Shown here piece by piece: positions 46,852-55,920 of a stretch of DNA of 64,000 nt (its first letter is position 1; each line of letters starts with the position of its first letter). The translations under genes were made by a program, and so were the position numbers. Source of the stretch: Methylophaga nitratireducenticrescens (GTDB taxonomy: Bacteria; Pseudomonadota; Gammaproteobacteria; Nitrosococcales; Methylophagaceae); assembly GCF_000260985.4 (NCBI RefSeq), contig NC_017857.3, positions 372,001-436,000 on the forward strand, in the 5' to 3' direction. The notes beneath the pieces are model-generated. The model was given only the letters and a program-made list of their open reading frames with translations. It searched no databases and had not been told where the DNA came from.

Positions 46852-48303
46852 CTAAGGGATACTTTTAGAGGTGAGTACAATCATCTTATCTATCTGCATA
46901 TCTTCCATGCTGTAGGCAATGCCACCGGTACCATGGCCTGAATGTTTCAGACCGGCAAATGGCATCCAGTCAACCCGGAATGCGGTATGTTCATTAATCA
47001 TTACAGCAGAAGCATCCAGTCTTTCTGCAACATACATGGCGTTATCAATATTATGGCTATAAACCGACGCCTGAAAAGCAAAATCAAGACTATTGGCTTC
47101 GGCAATGGCTTCATCTACATCCTCATAAGGATAGACACAGACTACCGGGCCAAAAATTTCGCTTTTCGATACTTTGTCATCTGCTGGTGGGTCAAATAAA
47201 ACCGTTGTTGCATAGCAGTTATTTGCCAGCGTTTCACCACCGGATAATAATTCTGCGCCCTGGTTAACCGCTTCCTGTACCCAGTCATTCACCCGAGTCA
47301 CTTCACTGTTACGGATTAATGGACCGATTTCGGTTTGATCCGATAATGGATCGCCAATTTGCATTTTATTGCCTGCCGCTGCCAGTTTGTCAGCCAGCTC
47401 ACGTGCAATCGAATGATGAGCAAAAATTCGCTGAACCGACACACATACCTGACCGGCATGATAAAAGCTGCCTTTGGCCAAACCAGGAATGGCTGCATCA
47501 ATATCGGCTTTTTCATCGACGATTACCGGAGCCACGCCACCATGTTCCAATGCACAGCGGGTTCCAGCCGACAGTTTGGAACGTAAATACCAGCCTACTT
47601 TGGCACTGCCGATAAACGTTAAAAAAGCTACCCGGTGATCGGTGGCAAGTTGCTCCGCAACCTGATGATTTTCTGTCAGTAAAGCCTGGCACCACTCTGC
47701 AGGTAAACCTGCCTGATGAAAGATTTCGACCAGCCGGAAACAGGATAACGGAGTGTTTTCAGCCGGTTTGACAATTACCGGACATCCCGCCGCAATGGCC
47801 GGTCCCACCTGGTGAGCAATCAGATTTAACGGGTGATTAAAGGCGCTGATGGCAACCACTACACCAATGGGCTCTTTGTGCAGCATGGTTAATCGATGCT
47901 GTGACGCCGGATTAACGCCCATCGGAACTGGATGCGAAGTTTGATGACGCAAGGTGTCCATACAATGCCGGATACTATCGATACAACGTACCATTTCGAT
48001 TTTGGAGTCAATCAACGGCTTGCCACCTTCTTCGGCAGCGCCTTTGGCCAGCTCATCAGATTGTTGCTGCATTAATTCAAGTGATTTTTCCAGAATAGCC
48101 AGACGCTGTGGAACAGAAAGCCATTTGCTTCTATCATTAAATAAACTATGCGCTGTTTCCAGAGCGGTTTCGACGGCATCGCTATCTGCCACATCAGCAG
48201 TAGCGATCAGCTGATCATTATATGGATTGGTCACATCAATCTGTGCCCATTGTTTGGCTGCTACGCCGGGTAAATTCAGGGCGAAGTGAGGTGCGCTAGA
48301 CAT
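46852..48303 (-). CDS. NAD(P)-dependent aldehyde dehydrogenase
   Basis: A 483-residue soluble enzyme that oxidises an aldehyde to the acid. Active-site Cys C287 is in FYHAGQVCVSVQR, and general-base Glu E253 is in CALEHGGVAPVIV (usual form LELGG). NAD-site Asn is in SAFNHPLN near residue 156, with the FIGSAKVG loop near 230. The motif EIFGPVVCVYPYEDVDEA and the ending PFAGLKHSGHG are typical of the family. The substrate is unknown. AAGGAAG precedes ATG 48303. It lies 9 bases downstream of the acetolactate-synthase-like gene, clearly one operon. Confidence 0.92.
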   Translation of the reverse strand: MSSAPHFALNLPGVAAKQWAQIDVTNPYNDQLIATADVADSDAVETALETAHSLFNDRSKWLSVPQRLAILEKSLELMQQQSDELAKGAAEEGGKPLIDSKIEMVRCIDSIRHCMDTLRHQTSHPVPMGVNPASQHRLTMLHKEPIGVVVAISAFNHPLNLIAHQVGPAIAAGCPVIVKPAENTPLSCFRLVEIFHQAGLPAEWCQALLTENHQVAEQLATDHRVAFLTFIGSAKVGWYLRSKLSAGTRCALEHGGVAPVIVDEKADIDAAIPGLAKGSFYHAGQVCVSVQRIFAHHSIARELADKLAAAGNKMQIGDPLSDQTEIGPLIRNSEVTRVNDWVQEAVNQGAELLSGGETLANNCYATTVLFDPPADDKVSKSEIFGPVVCVYPYEDVDEAIAEANSLDFAFQASVYSHNIDNAMYVAERLDASAVMINEHTAFRVDWMPFAGLKHSGHGTGGIAYSMEDMQIDKMIVLTSKSIP

Positions 48304-48312
48304 AAAGCTTCC

Positions 48313-49953
48313 TTATAGAATGCAGATTTTTTGTTTCAACCCTTCATTAAGTATTGAGTGGTTGAGAGAATAATCAATGGCAACATCAATCAAATGAACA
48401 CCAGGGGTATTGAGTGATTCACGTAGCATTTTATCAAACTCAATGTAGCTGGAGGGACGATGGCCGATAGCACCATAGCTGTCAGCATATTTAACAAAAT
48501 CAGGGTTATCAAAGCTTAAACCAAAGTCCTTAAACCCCATGCCCTGCTGTTTCCATTTGATCATGCCATAGGCGTTATCATTAAGAATAATCACCACCAG
48601 ATCCAGTTTCAATCGAACCGCGGTTTCCATTTCCTGCGAATTCATCATAAACCCGCCATCACCACATACCGCAACTACTTTACGATCGGGGTTTATCAGT
48701 TTGGCTAACATTGCTGTGGGTAAGCCGGCCCCCATTGTTGCCAGCGCGTTATCCAGTAGCAGCGTGTTATTTTCATAACATTGGTAATTCCGGGCAAACC
48801 AGATTTTGTATAGCCCATTGTCCAGCGCCAGAATATCTTTTTCACCCAGCGCTGCACGAATAGTGGTGACTGCGCTCTGCGGTAAAATTGGAAAGCGATC
48901 ATCATCGCTATAGAGCCCCAGACGTTGCTGAACCTCCTGCTTAACGCGATAGAAATACGAAAAATCCCAGTTTGACTGTGGTGACAAGGCATCAGATAAA
49001 CGATTAATTGACGTGGCAAGATCACCGATGACATCCAGTTGTGGGAAATACACCGGATCGACTTCCGCTGGCTGGAAATTGATATGAATAACCGGTGCCC
49101 CACCATCATTCATAAAGAAGGGCGGCTTTTCTACGACATCATGGCCGACATTGATAATCAGATCCGCTCGTTCGATGGCACAGTGCAGATAGTCTGACTC
49201 GGACAATGCTGCTGTACCGAGATAACTATCATGACGCTCATCAATAACGCCTTTACCGAGCTGAGTATTAAAAAACGGAATCCCGGTTTTTTCAACAAAT
49301 CGGGTTAACGCTTTGCTTGCACGTTTCCGATTTGCTCCGGCACCAATCAATAACAGTGGCATATTAGCTTTGCGAATCATTTCCAGCGCATCTTTTATCG
49401 CCGTGTTATCTGCATCCGGTCGGCGAATGTTTTCCACCACATAAATTCTGTCCTGAACTTCCTCAGCAGCAATATCTTCAGGTAACTCAATATGCACCGC
49501 ACCAGGGCGTTCCTGGACCGCCAGACGACAGGCTTCCCGAACCACGGCGCCAATCGTATTACCATGTACCACCTGCTTGGTGAACTTGGTGATGGGCCGC
49601 ATCATATTAACAATATCGACAATTTGAAATAGTGCCTGTTTACTGGCCTTTATCGGTTTTTGGCCGGTAATGATCAACATTGGCATGCCCCCCAGCTGGG
49701 CATAAGCCGCGGGGGTGATGAGATTGGTCGCGCCAGGCCCCAGGGTTGACAAACATACACCGGGTTTGCCGGTTAACCGTCCATAATTAGCCGCCATAAA
49801 GCCTGCGCCTTGTTCATGCCGGGTAATAATCAGTTTGATGGAGGAGTGTTGTAATGAATCAAGGAAATCGAGATTTTCTTCACCGGGGATACCAAAAATA
49901 TATTCGACCCCTTCGTTTTCTAACGCTTTAACCAGTAGATCAGATGTTTTCAT
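48313..49953 (-). CDS. Thiamine-diphosphate enzyme, acetolactate synthase large-subunit-like
   Basis: A 546-residue ThDP enzyme. PYR domain begins with LVKALENEGVEYIFGIPGEENLDFLDSL, where the Glu of GIPGEEN is the ThDP-activating residue. The central domain runs about 190-330. The PP domain has the metal/ThDP motif GDGGFMMN ending in NDNAYGMIKW, near residues 435-470. It resembles the catabolic AlsS-type group and lacks a nearby small regulatory subunit gene, so it is not the biosynthetic IlvBN pair. Cotranscription with an aldehyde dehydrogenase suggests it makes or splits a 2-oxo acid to an aldehyde, an inference only. Confidence 0.88.
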   Translation of the reverse strand: MKTSDLLVKALENEGVEYIFGIPGEENLDFLDSLQHSSIKLIITRHEQGAGFMAANYGRLTGKPGVCLSTLGPGATNLITPAAYAQLGGMPMLIITGQKPIKASKQALFQIVDIVNMMRPITKFTKQVVHGNTIGAVVREACRLAVQERPGAVHIELPEDIAAEEVQDRIYVVENIRRPDADNTAIKDALEMIRKANMPLLLIGAGANRKRASKALTRFVEKTGIPFFNTQLGKGVIDERHDSYLGTAALSESDYLHCAIERADLIINVGHDVVEKPPFFMNDGGAPVIHINFQPAEVDPVYFPQLDVIGDLATSINRLSDALSPQSNWDFSYFYRVKQEVQQRLGLYSDDDRFPILPQSAVTTIRAALGEKDILALDNGLYKIWFARNYQCYENNTLLLDNALATMGAGLPTAMLAKLINPDRKVVAVCGDGGFMMNSQEMETAVRLKLDLVVIILNDNAYGMIKWKQQGMGFKDFGLSFDNPDFVKYADSYGAIGHRPSSYIEFDKMLRESLNTPGVHLIDVAIDYSLNHSILNEGLKQKICIL

Positions 49954-50039
49954 GGAGTGTTCCTAGGTCCTCTGGGATGGCGGAGCAATCATTGCGTCGT
50001 CGCTTGGTTTTACCATAAATAATCAAGGCATCACAGCCC

Positions 50040-50948
50040 TTATTGAGTGAGGACAGCTATTTCCACCCTTCGGTTGCGTGCTCGACCTGATTCAGTATCA
50101 TTTTCTGTGAGCGGACGAGTATCAGCATAGCCTTCAACACGAAAACGTTCGGCTTGATATTCTGGATAGCGAAGCAGTTCATGCACAACAGAAGTGGCCC
50201 GTGAACCGGATAACTCCCAGTTGGAACGATATTGTGATGTGTTCAGAGGTCGATCATCAGTATGCCCAGAAACGACCAGGGGATCTTCAATATTTGCCAG
50301 GGCATCAGCAATAGTTTTCAGAACAGGAACAAAAGCTGGTTTTATTGAGGCCAGACCAGAAGGAAAGGAGGCTTGTTCATCAATGGTGATGACCACCCGG
50401 TCCTCTCGGGTTTCAACCTGTAGTAATCCCTCATCAATTTGTTCTTTTAAAGCTTCTTTGATTTCCATCAATTGCCGCTGTTGCTTGGCTTGCATATATA
50501 AATTGAGATCAGCGGTGTCAAGAGTGGGGTTATTAGGATCAGCGTCCTGTTGGACTTGCTGAATGACAGTCATATCAGAAGGATTTGGTGAAAAGGTTTG
50601 CTGTACGATTGATGTGCCTTTTGGGATGGGGTCAGGCTCTTCCGGTTGCTCAACGCCAAAAGCATTATGCATGGATTGGGCAACCATCTTTAACCGCACT
50701 ACATCGAGCTCAGACATTGATAGAAGTAACACAAAGAAACATAACAATAGCGTCATCAAATCAGCAAAGATAGCGATATAAGCAGGAATGGCTTTGCGTT
50801 TTACCATGCGATTTGCAGCACCCGGCATCCGTTTTTGATTGGTCATTTGTCCGGTCACCAATTCATTCAGATTTTCATAATTGGCTGATGGGATTAAGAC
50901 AGTATTTATTCGAGGTTTCATTGTTACCGTAACTGTATGATAAATCAA
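50040..50948 (-). CDS. MotB/OmpA-like proton-channel and peptidoglycan-binding protein (orphan)
   Basis: Up to 302 residues. One transmembrane helix at about residues 54-76 with the MotB proton-binding Asp (AIFADLMTLLLCFFVLLLSMSE), a linker, and a C-terminal OmpA-like domain (about 185-300) with VVSGHTDDRPL, NWELSGSRATSVV and NRRVEIAVL. No MotA-like partner gene is next to it on either side. The start is uncertain: ATG 50948, ATG 50918 or an internal ATG at 50846 or 50807; the last would put the helix close to the N-terminus as in MotB. It may serve a flagellar stator encoded elsewhere or another TolQR-like complex. Confidence 0.85.
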   Translation of the reverse strand: MIYHTVTVTMKPRINTVLIPSANYENLNELVTGQMTNQKRMPGAANRMVKRKAIPAYIAIFADLMTLLLCFFVLLLSMSELDVVRLKMVAQSMHNAFGVEQPEEPDPIPKGTSIVQQTFSPNPSDMTVIQQVQQDADPNNPTLDTADLNLYMQAKQQRQLMEIKEALKEQIDEGLLQVETREDRVVITIDEQASFPSGLASIKPAFVPVLKTIADALANIEDPLVVSGHTDDRPLNTSQYRSNWELSGSRATSVVHELLRYPEYQAERFRVEGYADTRPLTENDTESGRARNRRVEIAVLTQ

Positions 50949-51095
50949 GATTTTGCCGTAGCATCAAGTCGCCTAATAGTAATCCTGTTGGGTAGAACAG
51001 GTTGTGACCCATAACACATCGTTCGGCAATCACTTTTTTATCACGTTGTTCCAGCTGTAATATGTGGTATTTATTGACTATTTCACGGATTGCAA

Positions 51096-54050
51096 ATGCG
51101 TCCCTTTGTTGCAACTAAACCGGTTTTCAACAGCATGATTGCCATAATCGCTTTACTGATTCTGGTCGCTGCAATTTATCTTGATCATGTTATTCAGGAT
51201 CGGCATAAAAATGCGTTGCTGGCGGAAACTCAGCAGCACCTGAGTATGTTGCATAACAATCTGGTTACAAATTTACAGAACCATATTCAGATCGTGCGTG
51301 GCCTACCGGGCCTATTCGCCGTAAATCCTGACTTAACCCAGCAACAATTTGAAATTGCCATGCAACATTTGATTGGTGAGCACACGCAACTGCGAAATAT
51401 TGCTGCTGCACCCGATATGGTTATTCGTTATATGTACCCGATAGCAGGAAATGAACAGGCTATCGGTCTGAATTATCTTCAGGAGCCCACACAAAAAGAC
51501 GCGGCTGAACGTGCCAGATTGAGTCGAAAACTGGTACTGGCTGGCCCGCTTGAGCTTAAACAGGGTGGGGTTGGATTGATTACCCGTATCCCTGTCTATC
51601 TTAATGATGAGAAAGGAGATGAATATTTTTGGGGCATTATTTCAGCCGTTATTGATGTTGAGGCGTTTTTTGAGGCTTCTGGTCTTATCGATAATACCTT
51701 ACCCATTGAAGTAGCGATTCGTGGCAAGGATGGACTTGGGACGGATGGCGAAGTATTTTTTGGTGAAGCTTCCTTGTTTGAAAATCCTGTCTTAACGATG
51801 CCATTGACCTTACCAGAAGGCTATTGGCTGCTGACAGGACAACCTGAAGGTGGCTGGAAAACCATCAATAATGCTGTCTGGCAATCCCGAGTTCTGCTTT
51901 TCTGCATTGCATCGGCCATTTTTGCTTTGTTGACCGCTTTTGTACGCTTTATGTTTACAGCGTCTCTGGCCAATCTGAAATTTCGGCAGGTAATTGAGTC
52001 ATCACCCATTCCTTATATTCTGGTCGGGAAGGACAGAAAAATCAGTTTTATCAATCCCGCCTTTGCAGAACACTATGGTTATAGCCTCACTGATTTGCCA
52101 AGCCTTGCCTTGTGGTGGAATAAAACCGATATCAATCAGGAATATTTGAAGAAAATAAATACTTGGTGTGATTCAACTAATGATGCAGAGCAGTTGCCTG
52201 ATCACGCCGTTGAAATCAGCGTCCAATGTAAAGATGGTGTACAACGCGAAGTATTGCTTTCAGTTTCACCACTGGATGATACCGTGAACAAAGAGTTGTT
52301 ACTGGTGGTATATGACTTAACCAGCCGTAAACTGGCAGAACAGAAAATTCACTTTTCTGAGCAGATTTTCAGTCAGGCACATGAGGGAATAGTGGTAACC
52401 GATACCCAGGGACGTATTTTGGAAGTTAATCCGGCTTTTACTGAAATTACCGGCTTCACTGCTCAGGATGCGTTGCAAAATACACCCGCCATCATGAAAT
52501 CAGGCAAACATGATGATGTTTTCTTTGAGGAAATGTGGCGAAAGCTGGAAAATCACGGACATTGGCAAGGTGAAATCTGGAATCGGCATAAAGATGGACA
52601 TTTGTATGCATTGCAACTGACCATCACGGTGATGACTAATCCCCAAGGCCTCAAGCAATATTACGCAGGCTTGTTTTCCGATATTACCCAGTCAAAAACG
52701 CAGCAGGAAAAGCTCGAACTGATGGCACATTACGATGTGCTGACTCACTTGCCAAACCGGGTGTTATTTGCTGACAGATTCAGTCAGGCTGTGGCTCATA
52801 GTCAGCGTTTAGGTACCTGGTTAGGGATTTGTTTTCTGGATTTGGATGATTTCAAACCGGTCAATGATACCTATGGCCACAATGTGGGTGATTTATTACT
52901 GATTGAAGTGGCTGATCGGCTACGTGCCAGCGTCAGGGATGAAGATACTATTTCCCGCTTTGGTGGCGACGAGTTTGCTATTTTATTTCGTGATATCAAT
53001 TCTTATGAGCAATGTGAGCAGCTACTCATCAGATTGCATCAGACACTTGCAGAGCCTTATTGGATAGATAACCGAAGCATTACGATCAGCGCCTCCAGTG
53101 GTATCGCCCTGTATCCAATGGATAATGTGGATTTGGATACCTTGCTGCGTCATGCTGATCAGGCAATGTATCAAGCCAAGATCACTGGGCGCAATACTTC
53201 CAGAATGTTCAATCCTGAACTAAACCAGCAGGTTATCCACAAGCATCATGTAGTACAGCGGTTACGTGAGGCTTTGTTAAACGATGAATTTGTCTTGCAT
53301 TATCAACCTGAAATAAATATGCGAACCGGCGAAATAATTGCAGTAGAGGCTTTGATTCGCTGGCACCACCCGGAGCGTGGATTGTTGTTCCCTGGCGACT
53401 TTTTGTCAGATGTGGAAGGCTCTGAGCTGGAGTTTGAGCTGGGCCTGTGGGTTATCGATTCAGCTCTGCAACAGTTACAGTACTGGCAGCAGGCCGGTTT
53501 GGAGATTGTGGTAAGTGTTAATATTGCAGCAAATCACCTGCAGGCCAAAAACTTTATTCAGTCTTTACAACAAATTTTAAATCGTTATCACGATATACGG
53601 CCTGCTTCACTGCAACTGGAAATTCTGGAGAGCAGTGCATTGGGTGATGTGCCTACACTCAGTCGCATTATTGATGATTGCCGTCATAGGGTAGGTGTTT
53701 TGATTGCACTTGATGACTTTGGTACCGGTTATTCCTCGCTAACCCATCTGCGACATTTGGCGTCTAACTCGGTTAAAATTGACCAGAGTTTTGTACGGGA
53801 TATGCTGGAAGATGACAGTGATTACAATATTGTTGATGGTGTCATTAGTCTGGCCAAGGCATTTAATCGGCAAGTGATTGCAGAGGGTGTCGAAACAGTT
53901 GAGCATGGTTTGATGTTGTTATCGATGGGCTGTGATCTTGCGCAAGGCTATCAGATTGCTCGTCCTATGCCAGCCGAAAACGTTTTGAACTGGTGCCATG
54001 AATACCAATTACAGCATGAATGGAGCTTGTTTCAAGATAAAGTAAGTTGA
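51096..54050 (+). CDS. Membrane CHASE-PAS-PAS-GGDEF-EAL c-di-GMP signalling protein
   Basis: A 984-residue inner-membrane protein. Helix 1 (MIAIIALLILVAAIYLDHVI) at about 13-33; periplasmic CHASE domain about 60-260 (VRGLPGLFAVNPDLTQQQFE, YMYPIAGNEQAIGL); helix 2 about 265-290; two PAS domains about 300-420 and 430-545 (IVVTDTQGRILEVNPAFTEITG). GGDEF about 555-715 with FLDLDDFKPVND and RFGGDEFAILF, EAL about 730-975 with VEALIRWHHPERG and ALDDFGTGYSSL. Both active motifs look intact, so it may make and break c-di-GMP. The start ATG 51096 has CACGGA 7 bases upstream; a TTG at 51090 is possible. The ligand of CHASE is unknown. Confidence 0.92.
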   Translation: MRPFVATKPVFNSMIAIIALLILVAAIYLDHVIQDRHKNALLAETQQHLSMLHNNLVTNLQNHIQIVRGLPGLFAVNPDLTQQQFEIAMQHLIGEHTQLRNIAAAPDMVIRYMYPIAGNEQAIGLNYLQEPTQKDAAERARLSRKLVLAGPLELKQGGVGLITRIPVYLNDEKGDEYFWGIISAVIDVEAFFEASGLIDNTLPIEVAIRGKDGLGTDGEVFFGEASLFENPVLTMPLTLPEGYWLLTGQPEGGWKTINNAVWQSRVLLFCIASAIFALLTAFVRFMFTASLANLKFRQVIESSPIPYILVGKDRKISFINPAFAEHYGYSLTDLPSLALWWNKTDINQEYLKKINTWCDSTNDAEQLPDHAVEISVQCKDGVQREVLLSVSPLDDTVNKELLLVVYDLTSRKLAEQKIHFSEQIFSQAHEGIVVTDTQGRILEVNPAFTEITGFTAQDALQNTPAIMKSGKHDDVFFEEMWRKLENHGHWQGEIWNRHKDGHLYALQLTITVMTNPQGLKQYYAGLFSDITQSKTQQEKLELMAHYDVLTHLPNRVLFADRFSQAVAHSQRLGTWLGICFLDLDDFKPVNDTYGHNVGDLLLIEVADRLRASVRDEDTISRFGGDEFAILFRDINSYEQCEQLLIRLHQTLAEPYWIDNRSITISASSGIALYPMDNVDLDTLLRHADQAMYQAKITGRNTSRMFNPELNQQVIHKHHVVQRLREALLNDEFVLHYQPEINMRTGEIIAVEALIRWHHPERGLLFPGDFLSDVEGSELEFELGLWVIDSALQQLQYWQQAGLEIVVSVNIAANHLQAKNFIQSLQQILNRYHDIRPASLQLEILESSALGDVPTLSRIIDDCRHRVGVLIALDDFGTGYSSLTHLRHLASNSVKIDQSFVRDMLEDDSDYNIVDGVISLAKAFNRQVIAEGVETVEHGLMLLSMGCDLAQGYQIARPMPAENVLNWCHEYQLQHEWSLFQDKVS

Positions 54051-54480
54051 CCTCAGTTGCATTTTCTCATGACAATCAAAAACCTTATGATAGTAAAGAT
54101 CAGTTGATCTGATTTTGGCAAGATCATGGCGGTTGAAGATGGCTGCGCATCGGCTCATCACGGAAGATCAGAGAGAAATGCTCAGGTGCTAAACATCATC
54201 GCTAGCGAACAGTGATCGGTGGTACGGTATGTTGGGTGCAGAACTGACTTTTGATAAAAGCTGAAATCCGAGCTGAACGTTGAATATATTCTGGATAAAC
54301 CCGCGGGCAACAAAATAGCAATTGTTCAGGCGGTCGAAAGTGCTGAAGAAATGTTACCCGCTAGAACTCCGGCCTTATTGATATGTGGGAAAAGTGGTTA
54401 CTATCGCGTTATTCCCCAGTAATTCTGTTTTCAACTAACTTTAAACCGTTTAACTCTGATGTTTGAAACGGAAGATTTTT
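54051..54480. other. Intergenic region with possible gene remnant
   Basis: About 430 bases. An open stretch of 54 codons without a start codon (54258-54419; it reads KLKSELNVEYILDKPAGNK and ends in GKSGYYRVIPQ) runs up to TAA at 54420. Short pieces in other frames precede it (MAVEDGCASAHHG from 54126). This looks like a decayed small gene rather than an active one, but I do not recognise a parent. Confidence 0.4.
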
Positions 54481-55791
54481 ATGCCAGACCAAAGTTTTAT
54501 CATTCAATCGAGAAAACAATGGAGCTCTGAACCGGCCTTTATAGCATCGATGGCAGCAGCAGCTGTTGGGCTAGGTAATCTATGGCGGTTTCCTTATATT
54601 GTGGGCGAAAATGGTGGTGGCGTCTTTGTCATCGCTTATTTACTGGCGTTATTTATCGTTGTGTTACCCATTATGATGCTTGAAGTAGCAGCCGGACGTC
54701 TTACCCATGGGAATACCGTTGCCACATTCAGACAAGTCAATCGTCTGGGAAGCTATTACGGCTGGTTGGTTGTGACCATTACGATTGCTATTACCAGCTA
54801 TTATTTAGTTATTACCGGTTGGACCCTGGGCTATGCCATTGATGCCAGCCGAGGAGAGTTAAGAGTATTTGAGCAGTTTACCGAGGGCTATAACAGTTTC
54901 TGGTATTTTCTGGTCATAATCGGATTGGCCTCTATCGTCCTGATTAACGGCCTGAAATCAATTGAGCGATTGTCAAAATTGCTGATGCCGGTGCTACTGG
55001 CGGTAATGGTTTTTTTAGTGGTAATGGCCAGTAAAACTTCCGGCTGGGAACAAACCATTAATTTTTTCTTCAAATTTGACTGGACCAAAATGACCAGTGG
55101 TGAATTATGGGTTTTTGCCTTCGGCCAGGCTTTTTATACGCTGGCAATTGGCCAAGGCTATCTAATCACCTACGGAAGTTATATTCCGCGAAAAACCAAC
55201 CTTCCCAGAGCGTGTATTATCGTCGCGGTATTTCAGACTTCAATTGCCTTGCTTGCCGCATGGATGATCTTTCCATTTGTGTTCAGTCAGGGCTTGTCTC
55301 CAGAAGAAGGTACCCAATTGGCTTTTGCAACAATGCCTAAAGTGTTTGCAGAAATGTCAGCGGGTTGGTTCATTGGCATTGTTTTTTTTGTCTTGTTTTT
55401 CGCCGCTGCCTTCACCTCCACGCTGGCAGGATTAAAGGTCATTGTATCCGCTTTTGCCGAGGAGTTCGGCATCACTAATTTTAAAGCGGTTATGCTGGTG
55501 GCGTTGGTTATGTTGATTTTTGGCTCGGCCTCCGCTCTGAGTTTTACCCCAATGAATTTACAGATAGCGGGTGAACCGGTGCTCGACATGGTGGATAGGA
55601 TTGCCGGGGGCAATATTATTATTCTGTCTGGCATCATCGGCGCTGCATTGTTTTGCTGGTTCATACCTCCGGCCAAAATTCATTCGGTTTTGGGGACGTA
55701 TTCACATTGGTGGGAATGGCGAATATATCTGGTTGGCCGTTTCCTGCCGATATTCATGTTAATTACTATTCTCATGAAGTATTTCAGTTGA
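54481..55791 (+). CDS. Sodium-dependent transporter of the NSS (SNF) family
   Basis: A 436-residue inner-membrane transporter with about 11-12 helices, length typical for prokaryotic NSS members (LeuT-like, 11-12 TM). Helix 1 motif AAAAVGLGNLWRFPYIVGENGGGVFVIAYL near residue 20-50 is the NSS signature that binds Na+ and substrate. The remaining helices, such as LWVFAFGQAFYTLAIGQGYLITYGSY (unwound helix 6), also match. The substrate, usually an amino acid, is not predictable. The start ATG 54481 has CGGAAGA upstream; a frame from 54463 is longer. A hairpin (TAACCAC / GTGGTTA) at 55825-55842 follows. Confidence 0.92.
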   Translation: MPDQSFIIQSRKQWSSEPAFIASMAAAAVGLGNLWRFPYIVGENGGGVFVIAYLLALFIVVLPIMMLEVAAGRLTHGNTVATFRQVNRLGSYYGWLVVTITIAITSYYLVITGWTLGYAIDASRGELRVFEQFTEGYNSFWYFLVIIGLASIVLINGLKSIERLSKLLMPVLLAVMVFLVVMASKTSGWEQTINFFFKFDWTKMTSGELWVFAFGQAFYTLAIGQGYLITYGSYIPRKTNLPRACIIVAVFQTSIALLAAWMIFPFVFSQGLSPEEGTQLAFATMPKVFAEMSAGWFIGIVFFVLFFAAAFTSTLAGLKVIVSAFAEEFGITNFKAVMLVALVMLIFGSASALSFTPMNLQIAGEPVLDMVDRIAGGNIIILSGIIGAALFCWFIPPAKIHSVLGTYSHWWEWRIYLVGRFLPIFMLITILMKYFS

Positions 55792-55920
55792 TCTTTGAAC
55801 AGATTATTGATGAATCTGATGTGATAACCACTTTTGTGGTTAACCTGAGTAAATTTGTTTCAAGCATTGCTGTGCTAGGCTTGACGGGTAATGAATCATT
55901 GCAGGGAGCTCATTCTGAAT

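Noticed and set aside
48313-49953. Biosynthetic IlvB acetolactate synthase
   Set aside because: No ilvN or ilvC neighbour, and the partner gene is an aldehyde dehydrogenase.
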